Of a stretch of DNA of 64,000 bases, positions 1 through 11,843 are shown piece after piece (position 1 is the stretch's first letter; each line of letters opens with the position of its first letter). The notes beneath the pieces are model-generated. The model was not told the DNA's origin. It saw nothing but the letters and a program-made list of their open reading frames with translations, and searched no databases. Origin of the DNA: Fistularia commersonii (Eukaryota > Chordata > Actinopteri > Syngnathiformes > Fistulariidae). The position numbers and the translations under genes are program-made. The DNA lies in the NCBI GenBank assembly GCA_037954325.1, contig JBBMNZ010000001.1, forward strand, positions 25,927,758-25,991,757, written 5' to 3'.

Positions 1-883
1 GTCGGGGTTCGGCTTCGCCTCCCTAAACTCCCGGCGGATATTTGAAGCTCTTCCAGGTCTCAGGATTTTGGCGTTGGTCAAAGTCCTCTCATAACGACAT
101 CTCCTCCGAGACGCTGACTGCAGAAACAGCTGATCAATCATGTGAGATAATTATTAGAGGCTCTGGAAAAAACGGTTTGATTTCCCGGTTGCTCTTTCCA
201 CCGCCAGCGTTTTTCGCCGACAAAACTAACCGATCCTTCGACACGTCCTCAATATTCACTTCGACGAAAGTACGGATATGGAATATTAATCGAAAGGAAA
301 AAAAAAAAAAAGAAACCTGCTCGGGTATTTTGTTCCGTCTGTTGTGGTTTACATGCAGTTGGTCACTTTCATCGGAGGAATCACTTCTCAGACGCGAAAC
401 TTAGGAAAATGCAGATTTGTCGACACCGGCGGTTTGTTTTTTTTTCAAGCAAAATTTCGAAGTCCCATTTTTCATTTTCTGGTTAACCGGCAGCTAGAGA
501 GGCTAACGTTTAAAAATGTGCAGGAGATTTACCGAAGTAAAAGTTGTAAAAAGTCGTTTTCAAGTTGCAAACCAAAGTTCTACTCCGAGGATAACATCGC
601 AAAACAAGTCGCCAAATAATAGAAAAAGTCACAATTCAGAAAGATGGAATTCCACTGTTGCCGTGGAAACAAGACGTGTTGGCGGATCTCGTAATAACGC
701 AGATTTATTCTCGTAATTCATGGGAGGAGAAAGAAGCGAGAAGAGATCTCACATGTGGCTCTGATTCTGTTCTGCAGCGTCAGATGCCCGTAACTCCCCC
801 AAACAATCGATCGCTGAAAACACGGGTTTCCTGAAAACGGTGTCATCGGCAAAACAACTCCAGCTCCTTGAACCCGTGTCAAA
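1..883. other. Non-coding stretch, no gene recognised
   Basis: Three overlapping short reading frames occur here but none has a domain, a codon pattern or splice context that supports a gene. A poly-A run lies near 299-312. No repeat family was recognised. Confidence 0.5.
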
Positions 884-1245
884 TACACTGCTCAAAAAAA
901 TAAAGGAAACACTTAAAAAACACATCCTAGATCTAAATGAATGAAATATTCTTATGAAATACTTTGCTCTTTACACAGTTGAATGTGCTGACAACAAAAT
1001 CACACAAAAATGATCAATGGAAATCAACTGTATCAACCCATGGAGGTCTGGATTAGGAATCACACTCAAAATTAAAGTGTAAAAACACACTCCAGGCTGA
1101 TCCAACTTTGATGTAATGTCCTTAAAACAAGTCAAAATGAATCTGTGTTGCTTCCTGAGTGGACACTATGATTTCACACAAGTGTGATTGACTTGGAGTT
1201 ACATTGTGTTGTTCAAGTGTTCCCTTTATTTTTTTGAGCAGTATA
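884..1245. mobile_element. Tc1/mariner-type MITE with terminal inverted repeats
   Basis: The two ends are inverted copies of each other: the left end reads CTGCTCAAAAAAATAAAG from 888, and the right end reads the complement up to 1241. The match runs about 30 bp with two mismatches. TA dinucleotides sit immediately outside (884-885 and 1244-1245), as expected for a TA target-site duplication. The 358-bp body has no coding potential, so this is a non-autonomous element. TA duplication and length fit the Tc1/mariner superfamily; the family name is not assigned. Confidence 0.85.
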
Positions 1246-2539
1246 TAAAGGAAGTAGAGAGCATCAGAAAAATCTCATTTCATTTCTTTTCCATCACCCA
1301 ATCGTGACGTGACTCCGAGTTGTTTACAGAAGTAGGGGACCCCCCGCCCCCCTCGCCGACTCTAAATCAAGCGCCGCAAATCCAAGGTGACTTGAAGCAA
1401 ACAATCACATGAGCAGTCAATCAGTCAGGCGGAGGTTTCACGGCCCGGCTGTCAGAAAAACCGAGCTTTCGACTCTCTCCTTACTCAGCAGAGCAGAAAA
1501 AAACACAAACTCTTGTCCCTTCATTTCCTCACTCTTTCTTTACCCTCCCCTCTCCCTTTCGTCCGTGATGAATGGAAGGTATGAATTCTCCTCGGCCTCC
1601 CCGGGTTCCTCTCTGAGGCCCTCGGCAGCTGAACAAACAACGCGCTCTCAACTTAAAGGTGCAATCAGGAATTTATTTGAACCGTGTACGTTTCGGCCGT
1701 GTTTGCGTACGGGTCTGAAGCACTTGAAAAGGCAACGTGGAAAATGGATTTCTGCGGACCTGTCATAGCGTTAGACTTTGTTTATAAAGAAAAAAAAAAA
1801 AAAAAAAACGCTCTTAGCGACGCGATCCAAAGATGCCCCTCGCTCGTTTATCGGGAGTTCCGGGGGGGGGGGGGGGGGGGGGGAAATTCGATGAATGCGA
1901 TTTTTTTTCTTCGGGGTAAACAAGCCATTAATGGAGAAACAAGGCCGGTCTGCGGCAAACATGCAGACATTTAAGCCTCACAGAGAGGCGGTGGCGGTGG
2001 GTGGGGGGTTGGTCAGGTCTGGAGGGGTGGTCCTGGTCAGGAGTCAGACCCAGCTGTTCTGGCCTATTTATCCTCACCATCACTCCAGAGGTTGTGGTGA
2101 GGGTTGGATGAGTTTGGAAAAGAGAGAGAGAGAGAGACGGATGAGGCTGATGAAAAGCAGATGGAGGGTGTGTTTTTTATAATTTCTTTTTTCAAGAAAC
2201 TATCTGCCTGTGACGCAGGTTGAGGCCTCCAGGTGCATTGTGGGTAACCGTTCCTTTATGAGCGCCGTGCCGTGCCGCCGTTCCCGTCCGGACTCGCATA
2301 CATGCATATCTGAAGGGTAGATGTTTTACACCAAACTGTAATATTTTGTAACAATTATGGAAAAATACGATTTATTCATTTATTTATTTATTTATTTTTA
2401 CATTTTAAAGCTTTTTTTTCGTATGTCCCGCTAGTTTTTTTTTTTTTTTCGGTATTTTCGATATTTTCTTAAATACTATAAAAAAAATTCCTTTCCTTTA
2501 TTCCTTATTTATATTCCTTATTTATTATTTCCTTTATTC
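1246..2539. other. Non-coding stretch with long homopolymers
   Basis: Contains an A-rich run around 1790-1808 and an uninterrupted run of about 22 G at 1862-1883, then a short GA repeat near 2130 and TTTA repeats near 2371-2398. Reading frames across these runs code for low-complexity peptides and are not credible. No gene recognised. Confidence 0.5.
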
Positions 2540-2890
2540 ACACGTCATGTCCGAACTACTTTAATCCTTGTTGGTCTCAGCCCATTCGCATCCTGCTTAT
2601 TTTTGTTTATTTTTGTCATTGCTATTCTCACTCTGTTGTTGTCATTTTGTTTGTCTCTTATTTATTTATTTATATTTCTTAATTTCCCATTCTGTTTTCC
2701 ATTCTCATCCTTGATGTTGTTGTCTATTTATTTGTGTATGTCTTTTGCTAATTGTCTCTCTATTTCTATTTCTATTTCTATTCATATTTATTGACACTCT
2801 CACTGTAATGCTGCCGTGACAGAAGAATTACCCCTATGAGGATGGATAAAGTTTATCTTATCTTATCTTATCTTACCTTATCTTATTCGT
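2540..2890 (+). mobile_element. LINE 3' end, family B (tail of CTTAT repeats)
   Basis: The segment ends in an accept-all 3' tail: a CCCCTATGAGG-type motif, then GATAAAGTTTATCTTATCTTATC with repeated CTTAT units. The reverse complement of 16,478-16,830 carries the same order of blocks, including a shared block beginning GTTGGTCTC and ending CATTCGCATCC. Two diverged copies in opposite orientation show a dispersed retroposon. At the 16.8-kb copy the upstream part translates to a LINE-like peptide ending (LQLYNSS), so a 5'-truncated non-LTR retrotransposon is the best reading. Clade not certain. Confidence 0.7.
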
Positions 2891-5219
2891 GGACGTCTGT
2901 CATCGTTTTGAAAATGCCTAATTTGATAAAACTATTTATAATGATTTCAATTTTTGATTTTCATCTTTAGCTCCACCGTGTCCCAATCTTCTTTTTTTTT
3001 TAGAGCAAAAACTAATGAAAAAATACAAAATTACCCCACGGCGGGAGCGAATGGCGGGCAACAAATCCTCCTCATTTTATCAGTGGGTTTACTCTTCATC
3101 CAGATAATGTCAAGAGCGTTGACCTGCGTCTGTTTTCCTGCGTCCGCGCTACTTCTGCACGGCGCAAAAGCCGGATGATGTGAAATACACAGTAGAAAAT
3201 CGGAGGCTTGACAGCTCCTGGATGATCTGCAGGCTGTGTAATTCAGATGGTCCTCACTCCACCCACCCGACCAGCCACCTCTCAGAGCGTCGAAGCAGCC
3301 AGAACATTTCTCGCACATCTGGCCCCCGAGTTTCTCCCGAATGCTTCTCTCCCACCGCTCCGTGCCATAATTACCCACAAGCCCTGTGTTCCCCTTTTCT
3401 CTTTTCTTTTTTTTTTTTTTTTTTTATGATCCCCAGCCCCTCCTCGGTTGAAATCATAAAAGCGTGGAGCACTCAAACGTCATTTATAGTCATGAACGGC
3501 GGGGGGGGGGGGGGTTTGCGACCGTAGAGTCGTGCCGTTCAGAAACGTGCCTTTTCTTCTGTTATTCCCCAAGAAGTCACCGGAGTGATATTTTTAAAAA
3601 GAAAAAAAATCTAATGTTCATATGGCCATATTGATTTGCTTAAACATCTTGGAGAAGCCGTGCAAAACAATGAAGCCCGGGAGGATGGTGGGTAGTTCGG
3701 TTGGTTTCTCGAGCGTTTTTCAGTAATTTCTTTCGAATGTCGGCTTAATTTTCCTTTTTCACTCTGGGGTCATTTCTTTCACCATTATTTTCATGCAAAT
3801 TCTTGTTGACTTCTTGCAGATGTTTGGTCACCTCTTGATGATTGCAGGCAATGGGAGGGATTAACCCAAGAACATGTTAACCAGACGCTGGTAACTTGAA
3901 TTGTCCCTTTTTTTTTTTTCTTTATTTATCTTTCTTTTATTTTTACGGTATCGTTTTGAAAAACAAAAATGCCTTACAACAATTCCCCCCTTGAGACGTC
4001 TCCTCGGCAGGATGCGAGGACGATTTCCGATGATGAAGACGTCTTGCGGGAGCGCGTTCTCCGAGTCCGTGAGAGTGCGGCGGGGAGGTCAAAGGTCGCC
4101 GGCACGCCGGGGTCGCCCTTCTCTGATGCGCCAGGCACATGTCTGAGCATCCACAGGAAGCGGAGGGCGCATGCAAGGGGGGCCGCGCGCACAGGAAGGT
4201 ACTTTGTTGTCAATTCCTACCAGGAAAGCGCTATTGTTAAAAATGCCCGGCTGTGTTTTTATCTCCAGGCGGTGTTTACTCCTGCTTTGTCTGTAATCTG
4301 GCCCCCTCTGCTCCCCCCGATTCCTGCACCGCCCACCGCTGGCACCCCGCCACCCGTTTGTCCCGCAGCTCTTGTGTTGTTCAGATTGCGGCTTACTTTC
4401 ACACTGTGGGAACAATCGTCGCGACACTTGAGTGCCTGTTATCTGAATTGGATTAAAGGTTTGTTTGGAGCGGGATATCACCCACACACAACTGATACGG
4501 TGGGAATACATAGGAACGAGACGGGACCATGAGTGACACTACCTTAATTTTATAGCGGGAAACCGGGGGCGGAGGGGGAGATAATGTAGGCGAGATTAAA
4601 AAAAAAATTAAGTTTCTTTTCAGAGCAGCGGCCTTGGCATTGAGTTGTACTTACTGTGCAGTTTATGTTAGTTCTGATAACCCAACTTGTCCTTTGAGGT
4701 AAGAAATAAGTCGCTTTTTATTGTTCTATCATCTCCAACTAAGTGATTTTCAAGCTTATATGCTTTATTTTGTTTATTTGAGGAATATTTTTGATTTATA
4801 TTTATATTTTATTTTACTTTTGAATTATTTTTATATTTCATATGATTTATATATTTTATTTATTTTGATTCATTTTCTGTTTATTGCCTCCTTTTACGCC
4901 CCTTTCACGCCGCCTCTTGGGAAAAGGAATATTGTGCTGCGGATTCGCCTCATGCTTTCCAAATGGACAGAAGTAACGGCACACTGTTGGCTGACCTTTT
5001 CCAATTCCAGATAAAATAAATAAAATAAAATCAGATGAAATGAAATAAAATCAAATATAATTATATTGAATAAAATTGACTCAAAACATGCATTAGATGT
5101 ACTTTTCGAATGACGCGAATTTTACCGTCGCACGCTGAGAGCGCTCGCGGTTGAAAATCGGAGTTAAAGTTCGTACGGCTCTAAACGCGGCCCCTTTTGA
5201 CGGGAGTTGCGACGGATCC
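2891..5219. other. Non-coding stretch, no gene recognised
   Basis: Holds a T-rich run (about 3406-3425), a G run (3499-3514) and an AT-rich block at 4720-5070 ending in AAATA-type repeats. The frame at 3969-4532 (187 codons) overlaps equally long frames on the other strand and has no recognisable domain, so it is not called. No repeat family is recognised. Confidence 0.45.
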
Positions 5220-5309
5220 GACGTCGGCCGGGAAAAAGGCTCCGACCCCCCCCCCTCCGTGACCCCTCGCCGCAGGATAAGCGGTATAGATAATAAATGA
5301 ATGAATGAA
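5220..5309 (+). mobile_element. 3' tail of an RTE/Expander-like fish LINE
   Basis: The order GGCTCCGACCCCC, CCGTGACCC, AGGATAAGCGGTATAGATAA and then ATGA repeats is the typical 3' end of a common fish non-LTR retrotransposon whose terminal part reads as a GGCTCC / GTGACCC / GGATAAGCGG series. Only the last 90 bp are present. The same tail seeds the tandem array at 13.9-14.8 kb. Class assignment rests on recall of the motif order. Confidence 0.6.
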
Positions 5310-5340
5310 ATGGCACAAAAACACATCTTTTGTGCCATTT

Positions 5341-5535
5341 GGCCGTGGCTCAGGTTGGCGGTTTCCATTCCCAGCTCCTCCTGTCTGCATGTCGAAGTGT
5401 CTTTTGGCAAGACACCGAACCCCCGGCTGCTCCCGACGGCCCGGTTAGCGCCTCGCATGGCAGCTCCGCCGCCATCAGTGTGTGGGTTTGTGAGCGCAAT
5501 CTGGCGTAAAGCGCTTTGAAACCGCTCTATAAGTT
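5341..5535 (+). mobile_element. tRNA-derived SINE, internally deleted
   Basis: The sequence starts with a tRNA-like head (CCGTGGCTCAGG, then a worn B box in GGCGGTTTCCATTCCC) and continues with the body GCATGTCGAAGTGTCTTTTGG and GCAAGACACCGAACCCC, ending in AAAGCGCTTTGAAACCGCTCTATAA. This order is characteristic of a widespread fish SINE. The part between A and B box is missing, so the internal promoter is broken. It directly follows a LINE tail and a 13-bp hairpin. Confidence 0.75.
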
Positions 5536-8369
5536 GAGAGCGTTTAACATCTGTTTCTTTTCCATACAAGCTACGGCGGACAGAACATATCGGTGCAAGT
5601 GCGCGCACTTGAATGTTGTTACACGTGGTTTATTAGACTTTATAGTAAAAATTTATTCGACCAATCGGGTGCCGGAGGCCGGAGGCCGGAGGCCGGAGTT
5701 CATGCGCCGTGACAAAGATTTCATTTTTATTTTGCATTCGGTGAGTTGAGTGAATGATTCGACGGACGGTCTGGTTTTCATCAGGTTTCACTTGTCGGAC
5801 AGAATATATCGGTGTGATAGAGACTTTGGGAGGGGATAAAAAAAAAAAAAAAGGACATGAAAATGTTGTCATTTATGTGGAAATATTTCTCTCAGCTGGA
5901 TTAGAAGTGCCTCGGTTCGAGCTGAGCTTTTCTCTTTCCTCCCCGTGGTTCAGACCCGATATTTATCATAAACATATAAACAGGAAAAACCAGAAGAAGG
6001 AACTGAGTATTCTCAGGCGTCGCCGACTTGCGGAATCTCATTTCCAGGACTCTCCTGCAGAGAAGGACTCTCCACTTCCCTCTCCATCTTAAACTTTGAC
6101 CGACACACCTCCCAAGAACCTTTCAAAAAAAAAACACCGGTACAGCTCGCATTATTGCTTGGCTCTTCCCCTCACCTATTGAAATGGCACTTGGGTATTT
6201 GTTTTTACTTTCGTTTTACTTATTTTTCTGGGTGCGCAGCCAAACCCCCGGCGGGTCGTTTCGAGTGTTAACCGAGTGCAAATGCAAATATCGGATACGG
6301 ATCTCCCTTTTTTTTAAAAGTAGACGTAGGGCGGGCGGTTCCGTTTTTTTAAAAAAAAACAAATCAAATCCGTGAAGCGCGGCCTTAGCGGACAGTCGAG
6401 TCTCTTTACCCTCCCGGAGCTCCTCCGCCGCCGCATTCTTTTCCTCTTACTATCAGACTGTGCTGTCAGCGGCCTGCAGCCCCGCTCGAATCCGCTCTCC
6501 CTTCCAATTGAAATGGAAATTTGAGCCCCCGCCCTCGCCTCCACCCCCGCCCTCCTTCCTTGTTCCACTCCCCCAGAAAGAGCCAGGATGTTTTGAGAAG
6601 CGGGATATTGCTCCTAATGGATTCCAAACACCACAAAAGTTTATTAGGAAGCGAGGCATCATAAAAGTAGGGCGTGGGGGTGGAGGGGAAGTGACAGGAC
6701 GGTGGGGGCGGATCCTATCGCTTTATTCGTATTTAGCTCTTCCATCAAGTGTCGCAATTTAGAATTAACCAACCTCACCTTAAATTCCCGTTTTCGATAT
6801 TTCCGGCGGCGATCGACCGCACGTGAAAGACGGACGGCGTTTCGCCGACGGCCTCGATTTGAAAGGATGCGACTTTACGAGGAGGGGAAGGATGGGAGTG
6901 GGGGGGGGGGGGGTCGCCATTTCGAGAACTTACGGGTTACGCAGTTTCCGACAAATTAGTCAGAAGAAGGAGCAGCGTGCGTCAGTGTGTGACCGAGCTA
7001 CCGGCCCGTTAAAACTTACCAAAAGTAATCCCCGATAAACGTGCAGTAACTTTTAGCTTTATTTTCTAACAGATAAAGCCCTTTTCCTGTCTGCTCCGTT
7101 CAACCGCACGACCGTTACAGATAAATCTACGATGGACGAACACTTTTCATCGTTGACCGACATCGAGACTCACCTCTGGTCCGGTTTCTTTCTAGATGCA
7201 CCGGGTTCCGGGCCCAAATGGAAAGAACCAAGTGCAAAAATCACGGCGCAAACAAATCGTATCTAATATTTTGGAAAAATGTACCGAGACGAAGGGAAAT
7301 TTGAAAGTTGTTTACCCTAATGGTTCTTTGCCTTCACTAAAATGAGAAAATCTGCCAAAAAAGCAAAACGCATATTTTCAATTTTGAACCGGACTTTGGG
7401 TGAAACAAATGAGCGGATGTGCATCGAACGGTACCAGTGGCGGAAACCGCTTCAAAAATCAAACCTGCGACAGAATAAGACGGACAATAACACGTGGGGA
7501 CAATATATGTAGGGGAAAAAAAAATCCAGTCGGTTTCAATGTTGGGACACAAAGTGCTGGATAAACGGCCACCAGATTGGCTAAATTGCAAAAAAAAAAA
7601 AAAACTTAGGAGAGGCTGGCCGTATGCTTTAAAACTCCATCGTTCGGATTCGGCGTATTAAAGCGACGCCCCTGCGTGGATGTGTGTGCGTCGGCATCCA
7701 ATGAAACGGAAAAAGAAAACGCGGAATCGGACTGAATGCCTTCGCAATGGAGCCCTGTGTGTGTGTGTGTCTGTGTGTGTGTGTGGAGGCACTTTTCCCT
7801 TGTGTGTGTGTTCATGTGTGTGAATTCATGGCCTCATCTTGGCCGAGTCGGTCTCCTTGCGTCAGAGGCCCTAATCTGGTCTTCTCCTCACAAAGCCTTT
7901 CTTTGATGTGAGCGGGCCGCTGCTGCATCCTGCCATGTTCAAATAAAGCTTCACAATCAAATTGAGTCAGCCTTCACTGAATGCATTAGTGTTTAATAGC
8001 GTTATTGATCAGGCTAGAATTATTCCACAAGTCCCCTCTCTCCTTTCTTTGCCGAATGGAGGCCGAACCCCCCCGCCCTCCTCCCCCCCGGCTCAGCCTC
8101 GCCAGCGCCGCCTCAGATGTGAAGCAGTGGCTTGAGGAGTCTTAGCAGGAACAAATACCCTCCAATGACTTTCCCTCTCAATGGGCGATATGAGGCTCTA
8201 TTGTGAAAAGGTGGGATTGCGTTTGTGATTTCCTGCTCGCCCCTTTAATCCCCCCAGTCCCCCTTTTCTCGCACAACAAAACATAATTTAATTCCGCAAA
8301 TCCTTATTTTAAGCACCCCCCGGTTCCCCCCATTTGCGGAGAGCATCCCGAACGAGGCATCTAAGAATG
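5536..8369. other. Non-coding stretch; one short minisatellite and GT repeats
   Basis: A GGCCGGA unit is repeated about four times at 5671-5697. (GT)n runs lie at 7756-7825. The block 7890-8060 (containing AATAGCGTTATTGATCAGGC) is neither repetitive nor coding and has the balanced base composition often seen in conserved non-coding elements; that is only a suggestion. No gene recognised. Confidence 0.4.
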
Positions 8370-8374
8370 AGAAG

Positions 8375-8770
8375 AGAATAAGAACAACTTTATTCATCCC
8401 GAAGGGAATTGTTGTGCCAGAGTTACAAGAAAAACATAATAATAATAAATAATAGTAGAAAATTGTATAAAATGTAAAAAAAAAAAAAAAAAAAATATTG
8501 CACATGCAGCTGTGAAATGAAATATTACACAGTTATCAATATATATACAGATAAATTATTACAATTTACAGTAAGGGGAAAGTTTTTTTTTTTTTTTCAA
8601 AGGTTTAAGATTTTGAGATTCCCTGCGGCTGAAGGGAGAGGAATAAAAAAGTCTGATAGCCTCAGGTAGGAAAGACCTCCTGTGGCGTTCAGTGGAGCTC
8701 CTCGGTGGTATCAGTCCACGGCTGAAAGAGCTCTGACGTGACGTCAGTGTGACTTGCAGGGGGTGATGGA
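8375..8770 (-). mobile_element. LINE ORF2 C-terminus plus 3' tail, family C
   Basis: On the minus strand, positions near 8680-8620 translate to a peptide reading RSFLPEAIRLFYSSPF, the typical end of CR1/L2/Rex-like LINE ORF2 proteins. It is followed by a 3'UTR and the tail AACTCTGGCACAACAATTCC, then ATGAATAAAGTTGTTCTTATT. A second, shorter copy lies at 58,764-58,870 on the plus strand and aligns over the tail. A 5'-truncated dead copy. Confidence 0.75.
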
Positions 8771-10650
8771 CATTTGTCCATGAAGCTAAAGGGATCGCTC
8801 CCGCTTCTCTTCGGGAAAAGCCAAATTCACTTTATTGCCATGTGTAAGCCGAGAGGCTCGCTGCCCCGCTGAATATGGAAGCTTAGAACACGGTTATTAA
8901 ACCATGCACATGGATTTGTAAAGTGAAACCCACATCACTTATTTACTCGTCCCCCCCCTCACCCCCTTTTTTTCGCAACTTATAAAGTCAAGCATCTTGA
9001 GTGAGTCAAACTCCTCGGTTGATTTGTTTTACCTGGAAGGACGCCCTTGCTGTTTTGTTCTCTCTCGGCCTTTAATTTCTTGCAGACTCAACACAGGAAG
9101 TGCGCTGTTGTCTTCTGCCGAATTAAAAAAAACAACATGTGCATGTTCAACGATAAGCGGAGCCAGAAAAGAAAAAAAAAAAAAGAAGACGATTCGCTCG
9201 AGAGACGCATTCTCTGCAAAGTAAGAACAGACGTACTCAGACCTGTCCGTTCGAGACGGGATCACTCGGCGTACTTTATAATCGCAGGTCCGGACAAGAC
9301 TTCTGACAAAACTCTCAGCACGGAGTGAAATGCGGCGTCCGTGGAATCCCAGATGTGCACGCGAGGGGGAGATTAACGGATAGAATTAGCGCCACTTTCA
9401 AATCTACTGTTGCGAAATATGGACGGAAAGTTTTATTTGAACCCTTTCATTGCATTGCCTTCATCCCGCTGAGGCTGTTTTGCTCCTTTGCGGCGCTTCG
9501 TCGGTGACGGACGTGCTCGAAAACGTCCCCGAAACGAAGCGAAATGTTTTTTTTCCCCCTCTCCTGAAAAGCCCAGTGGGAAAAGCTGGTCAGCTGAAGA
9601 CTGGAACCCTTTTTCTGTCCCCACCTCCACGGGTCTTCCTGAACCAACTTAGCCGTTAAATCCTCCTTTCTTTTCGCCGGTGACCCGTGAGCGATGCGTG
9701 GGAGGAGTCGGCGGGCCGAGCGATGATGGTGATGGTGATGATGATGATGATGATGATGATGGCGGCGGTGAACGGAAGAGGGGGTGAAGCCAGGCGAGGA
9801 GGTACACTTGTCTTTCCACTCGTGTAATCCCTCCAATTTGGATTATTAAATCTAAATCTGTGTTCCGGATTCATCAGAGAAGCGCATTGGTTTGCAAATG
9901 GCTCCCAGGTGCGCGGAGGACGTTGCCTTGCGTGGGGATGGGAAGACCAGGAGGAGGAGGAGGAGGAGCAGGGATTCGGCAGCGGCGCTCAGCCCGTACG
10001 CTGTACGGCTTTACAACTCCAGGGCAGTTAAGATATATGAATAACAAAGTCAGACAATTTTGCTGTCAGTGAAAAGTCGGTACTTGTACGTGAACTACGA
10101 AAGCAAAGCAGCTGCGCAAACACACGGATCAGAGAGGACACTGATGTATCGGGTTAACTTTACACGTGGTTTACTTGAACCGACGTATAAGTCATTTCCC
10201 TTTTTTTTTTTTTCCCCCGAGATAAATGCAACGGGGTCTTTTGTCCCTTCCATTGAGCGGGGGAGGATTAGTGTGTTTAACCGCCTCCAAACCTGGGGTT
10301 AAACCCATATTCTGTTGCGATTTAACATCCTTAGTGATGCCAGATAATAATTGCATCGGTAAAAGTTGAGGTTTCCTGCGTTCCTTCGTTTCAGTTTTAT
10401 TTTATTTTATTTTTTTTAGTATCAAACTCAAGGGCCTCAGAGGTCTGAGGGAGCGCCGGGCGAGGGAAACATAGGACTGATGGAAAACAGTGTTGACAGA
10501 TCATTGGGTTTAGGGAATGCTGGGCCGGTGTAACACTGGGTCATGGAAACATAGGAGCAAGGGGACGCCGGGTTGAGGGAACATTTTGGTGGAGGGTTGA
10601 AAAGGTTGACGGAGCCGCGGGACGAGGGAACGCGGAGCGACGGGGAAAAA
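8771..10650. other. Non-coding stretch; GAT and GGA microsatellites
   Basis: GAT/GGT repeats lie at 9721-9763 and GGA repeats at 9949-9968. From 10,440 to 10,650 there is a degenerate repetition of CCGGG...GAGGGAA...ATAGG blocks, too worn to define a unit. Overlapping frames on both strands at 9447-9836 encode a His or Ile run from the GAT repeat and are not genes. Confidence 0.4.
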
Positions 10651-10725
10651 ACATTACATTACATTACATTACATTGCATTTGGCAGACGCTTTTATCCAA
10701 AGCGACTTACAATAGAAGAAAACAT
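10651..10725 (-). mobile_element. L2/UnaL2-like LINE 3' tail
   Basis: Read on the minus strand, this is the terminal stem-loop CGCTTT-GGATA-AAAGCG (10,688-10,704), the flank GTCTGCCAAATG and then TGTAA-type repeats. The 17-nt stem-loop is identical in five copies in this window. A GGATA loop and TGTAA repeats are known features of the eel UnaL2 LINE 3' tail, which its reverse transcriptase recognises. Either a heavily 5'-truncated LINE or a partner SINE. Confidence 0.8.
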
Positions 10726-10868
10726 GACGAATGAAGAACCGGAACTCCTTGGTTTATGACTTCCTCGAGCTACGGAAGTTCACGGTTATGTCGCCATCTT
10801 CCATGAATTTATGAAGAAAGTCTTGTTCCATTATTCCGCCGCACGGCCTTTGCGACTTTAAAACTGAT

Positions 10869-11843
10869 TTCGAACTCATTTTCACCGAAGGCCACATCGG
10901 CATAATGGTTGCCCTCAAGGGGTCACGGTAACAGTATGAATGTAACTACATGTAACCAAATGAAATGTAAAATAAATGTAACTACTCCTTAATGGTAGAT
11001 AACTCTGAATGTATAACCGTAATTTCCGGATGATAAGCTGGGACTTTTTTCACTTAAACAAAGATGTGGCTAATATACGGATTTTTTTAGGCGGGGGGCT
11101 AACGAGCTTCACGCCGCTAAGACATTTATCCTCGTCCCATCGGACCGATGAAATGACCGGAAAATTCGGGGTCCGTTCAACTCCGACACTGAAAAAGACG
11201 ACTTTGACGGTTTTAGTGCGCAGGAGGAAGCCCAAGATAGCGATCGGCTAGCCGGTGCGGCTTATATTGAGGTGCGCTCAATAGTCCGGAAATTACGGTA
11301 CTCATTCAAATCCAAAATGTTACATATGCATTTGCATAGATGTAAAAACAAAAAGTTTATTAGCTGCTCTGTCACAAAGCTAGCTTCGTAGCAGTGTTGC
11401 TACAATGTGTTGGACAATGTGTTGCTTTTCTGGGAGGCTAACTAACTCAGATGGTACTCTTTGACGACCGACGCAGCCTCATAACACAAAAGAAATACAG
11501 TGTTTTTCTCCTTGAAGCGCAAACATGTATTTGCCTTCCCATCTTTCTTGAAACTTCCATCTGCATCAACTTTTCTCTTCCTGGACATTTAGGGATCATT
11601 TGTACATCTGAATTCCACCTGTTGAAAATGGCATTGATGTGGATAAACTGCGATCCAATATCGGGATGCCGTCACTTCGAGAGTAACGTGATTGGCAAAA
11701 ATCGTAGGAAATGTAGTTTATAGTCAATGCACGCGTTTGACTTATTTGTTTTAAGACGATCAGACCTTTCAAGACGTTCTCGCTGGCCACAGAAAATGAC
11801 ATGGCGGACCACATTCGGCCCGCGGGCCTTGAGTTTGACACGT
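10869..11843. mobile_element. Non-autonomous DNA element 'H' copy 1, interrupted by a pogo MITE
   Basis: Starts with CGAACTCATTTTCACCGAAGG and ends with GGCCCGCGGGCCTTGAGTTTGACACGTG. The second copy at 17,630-18,277 has the same ends and the same interior blocks (GCATAATGGTTGCCCTCAA, GCATTTGCATAGATGTAAA, GTTTGACTTATTT). The ends form a short inverted repeat around GTGTC(A/G)AACTCA. The element is non-coding. This copy is split by a separate insertion at 11,014-11,300 that copy 2 lacks. An hAT-type origin is possible but unproven. Confidence 0.75.
11014..11300 (+). mobile_element. pogo-type MITE with a transposase tail fragment, nested
   Basis: The ends are inverted: CCGTAATTTCCGGA near 11,017 and its complement up to 11,298, flanked by TA. 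Inside, 11,176-11,247 in frame +2 reads FNSDTEKDDFDGFS followed by more acidic residues. This is the acidic C-terminal tail typical of pogo-family transposases and resembles LFKSETEDEDFHGID in the 30-kb relic. A stop precedes the fragment, so it is an internal-deletion derivative. It lies inside repeat H and is therefore younger than it. Confidence 0.75.

Noticed and set aside
3969..4532. 187-codon frame on the plus strand
   Set aside because: Equally long frames on the opposite strand, no domain, no codon bias visible.
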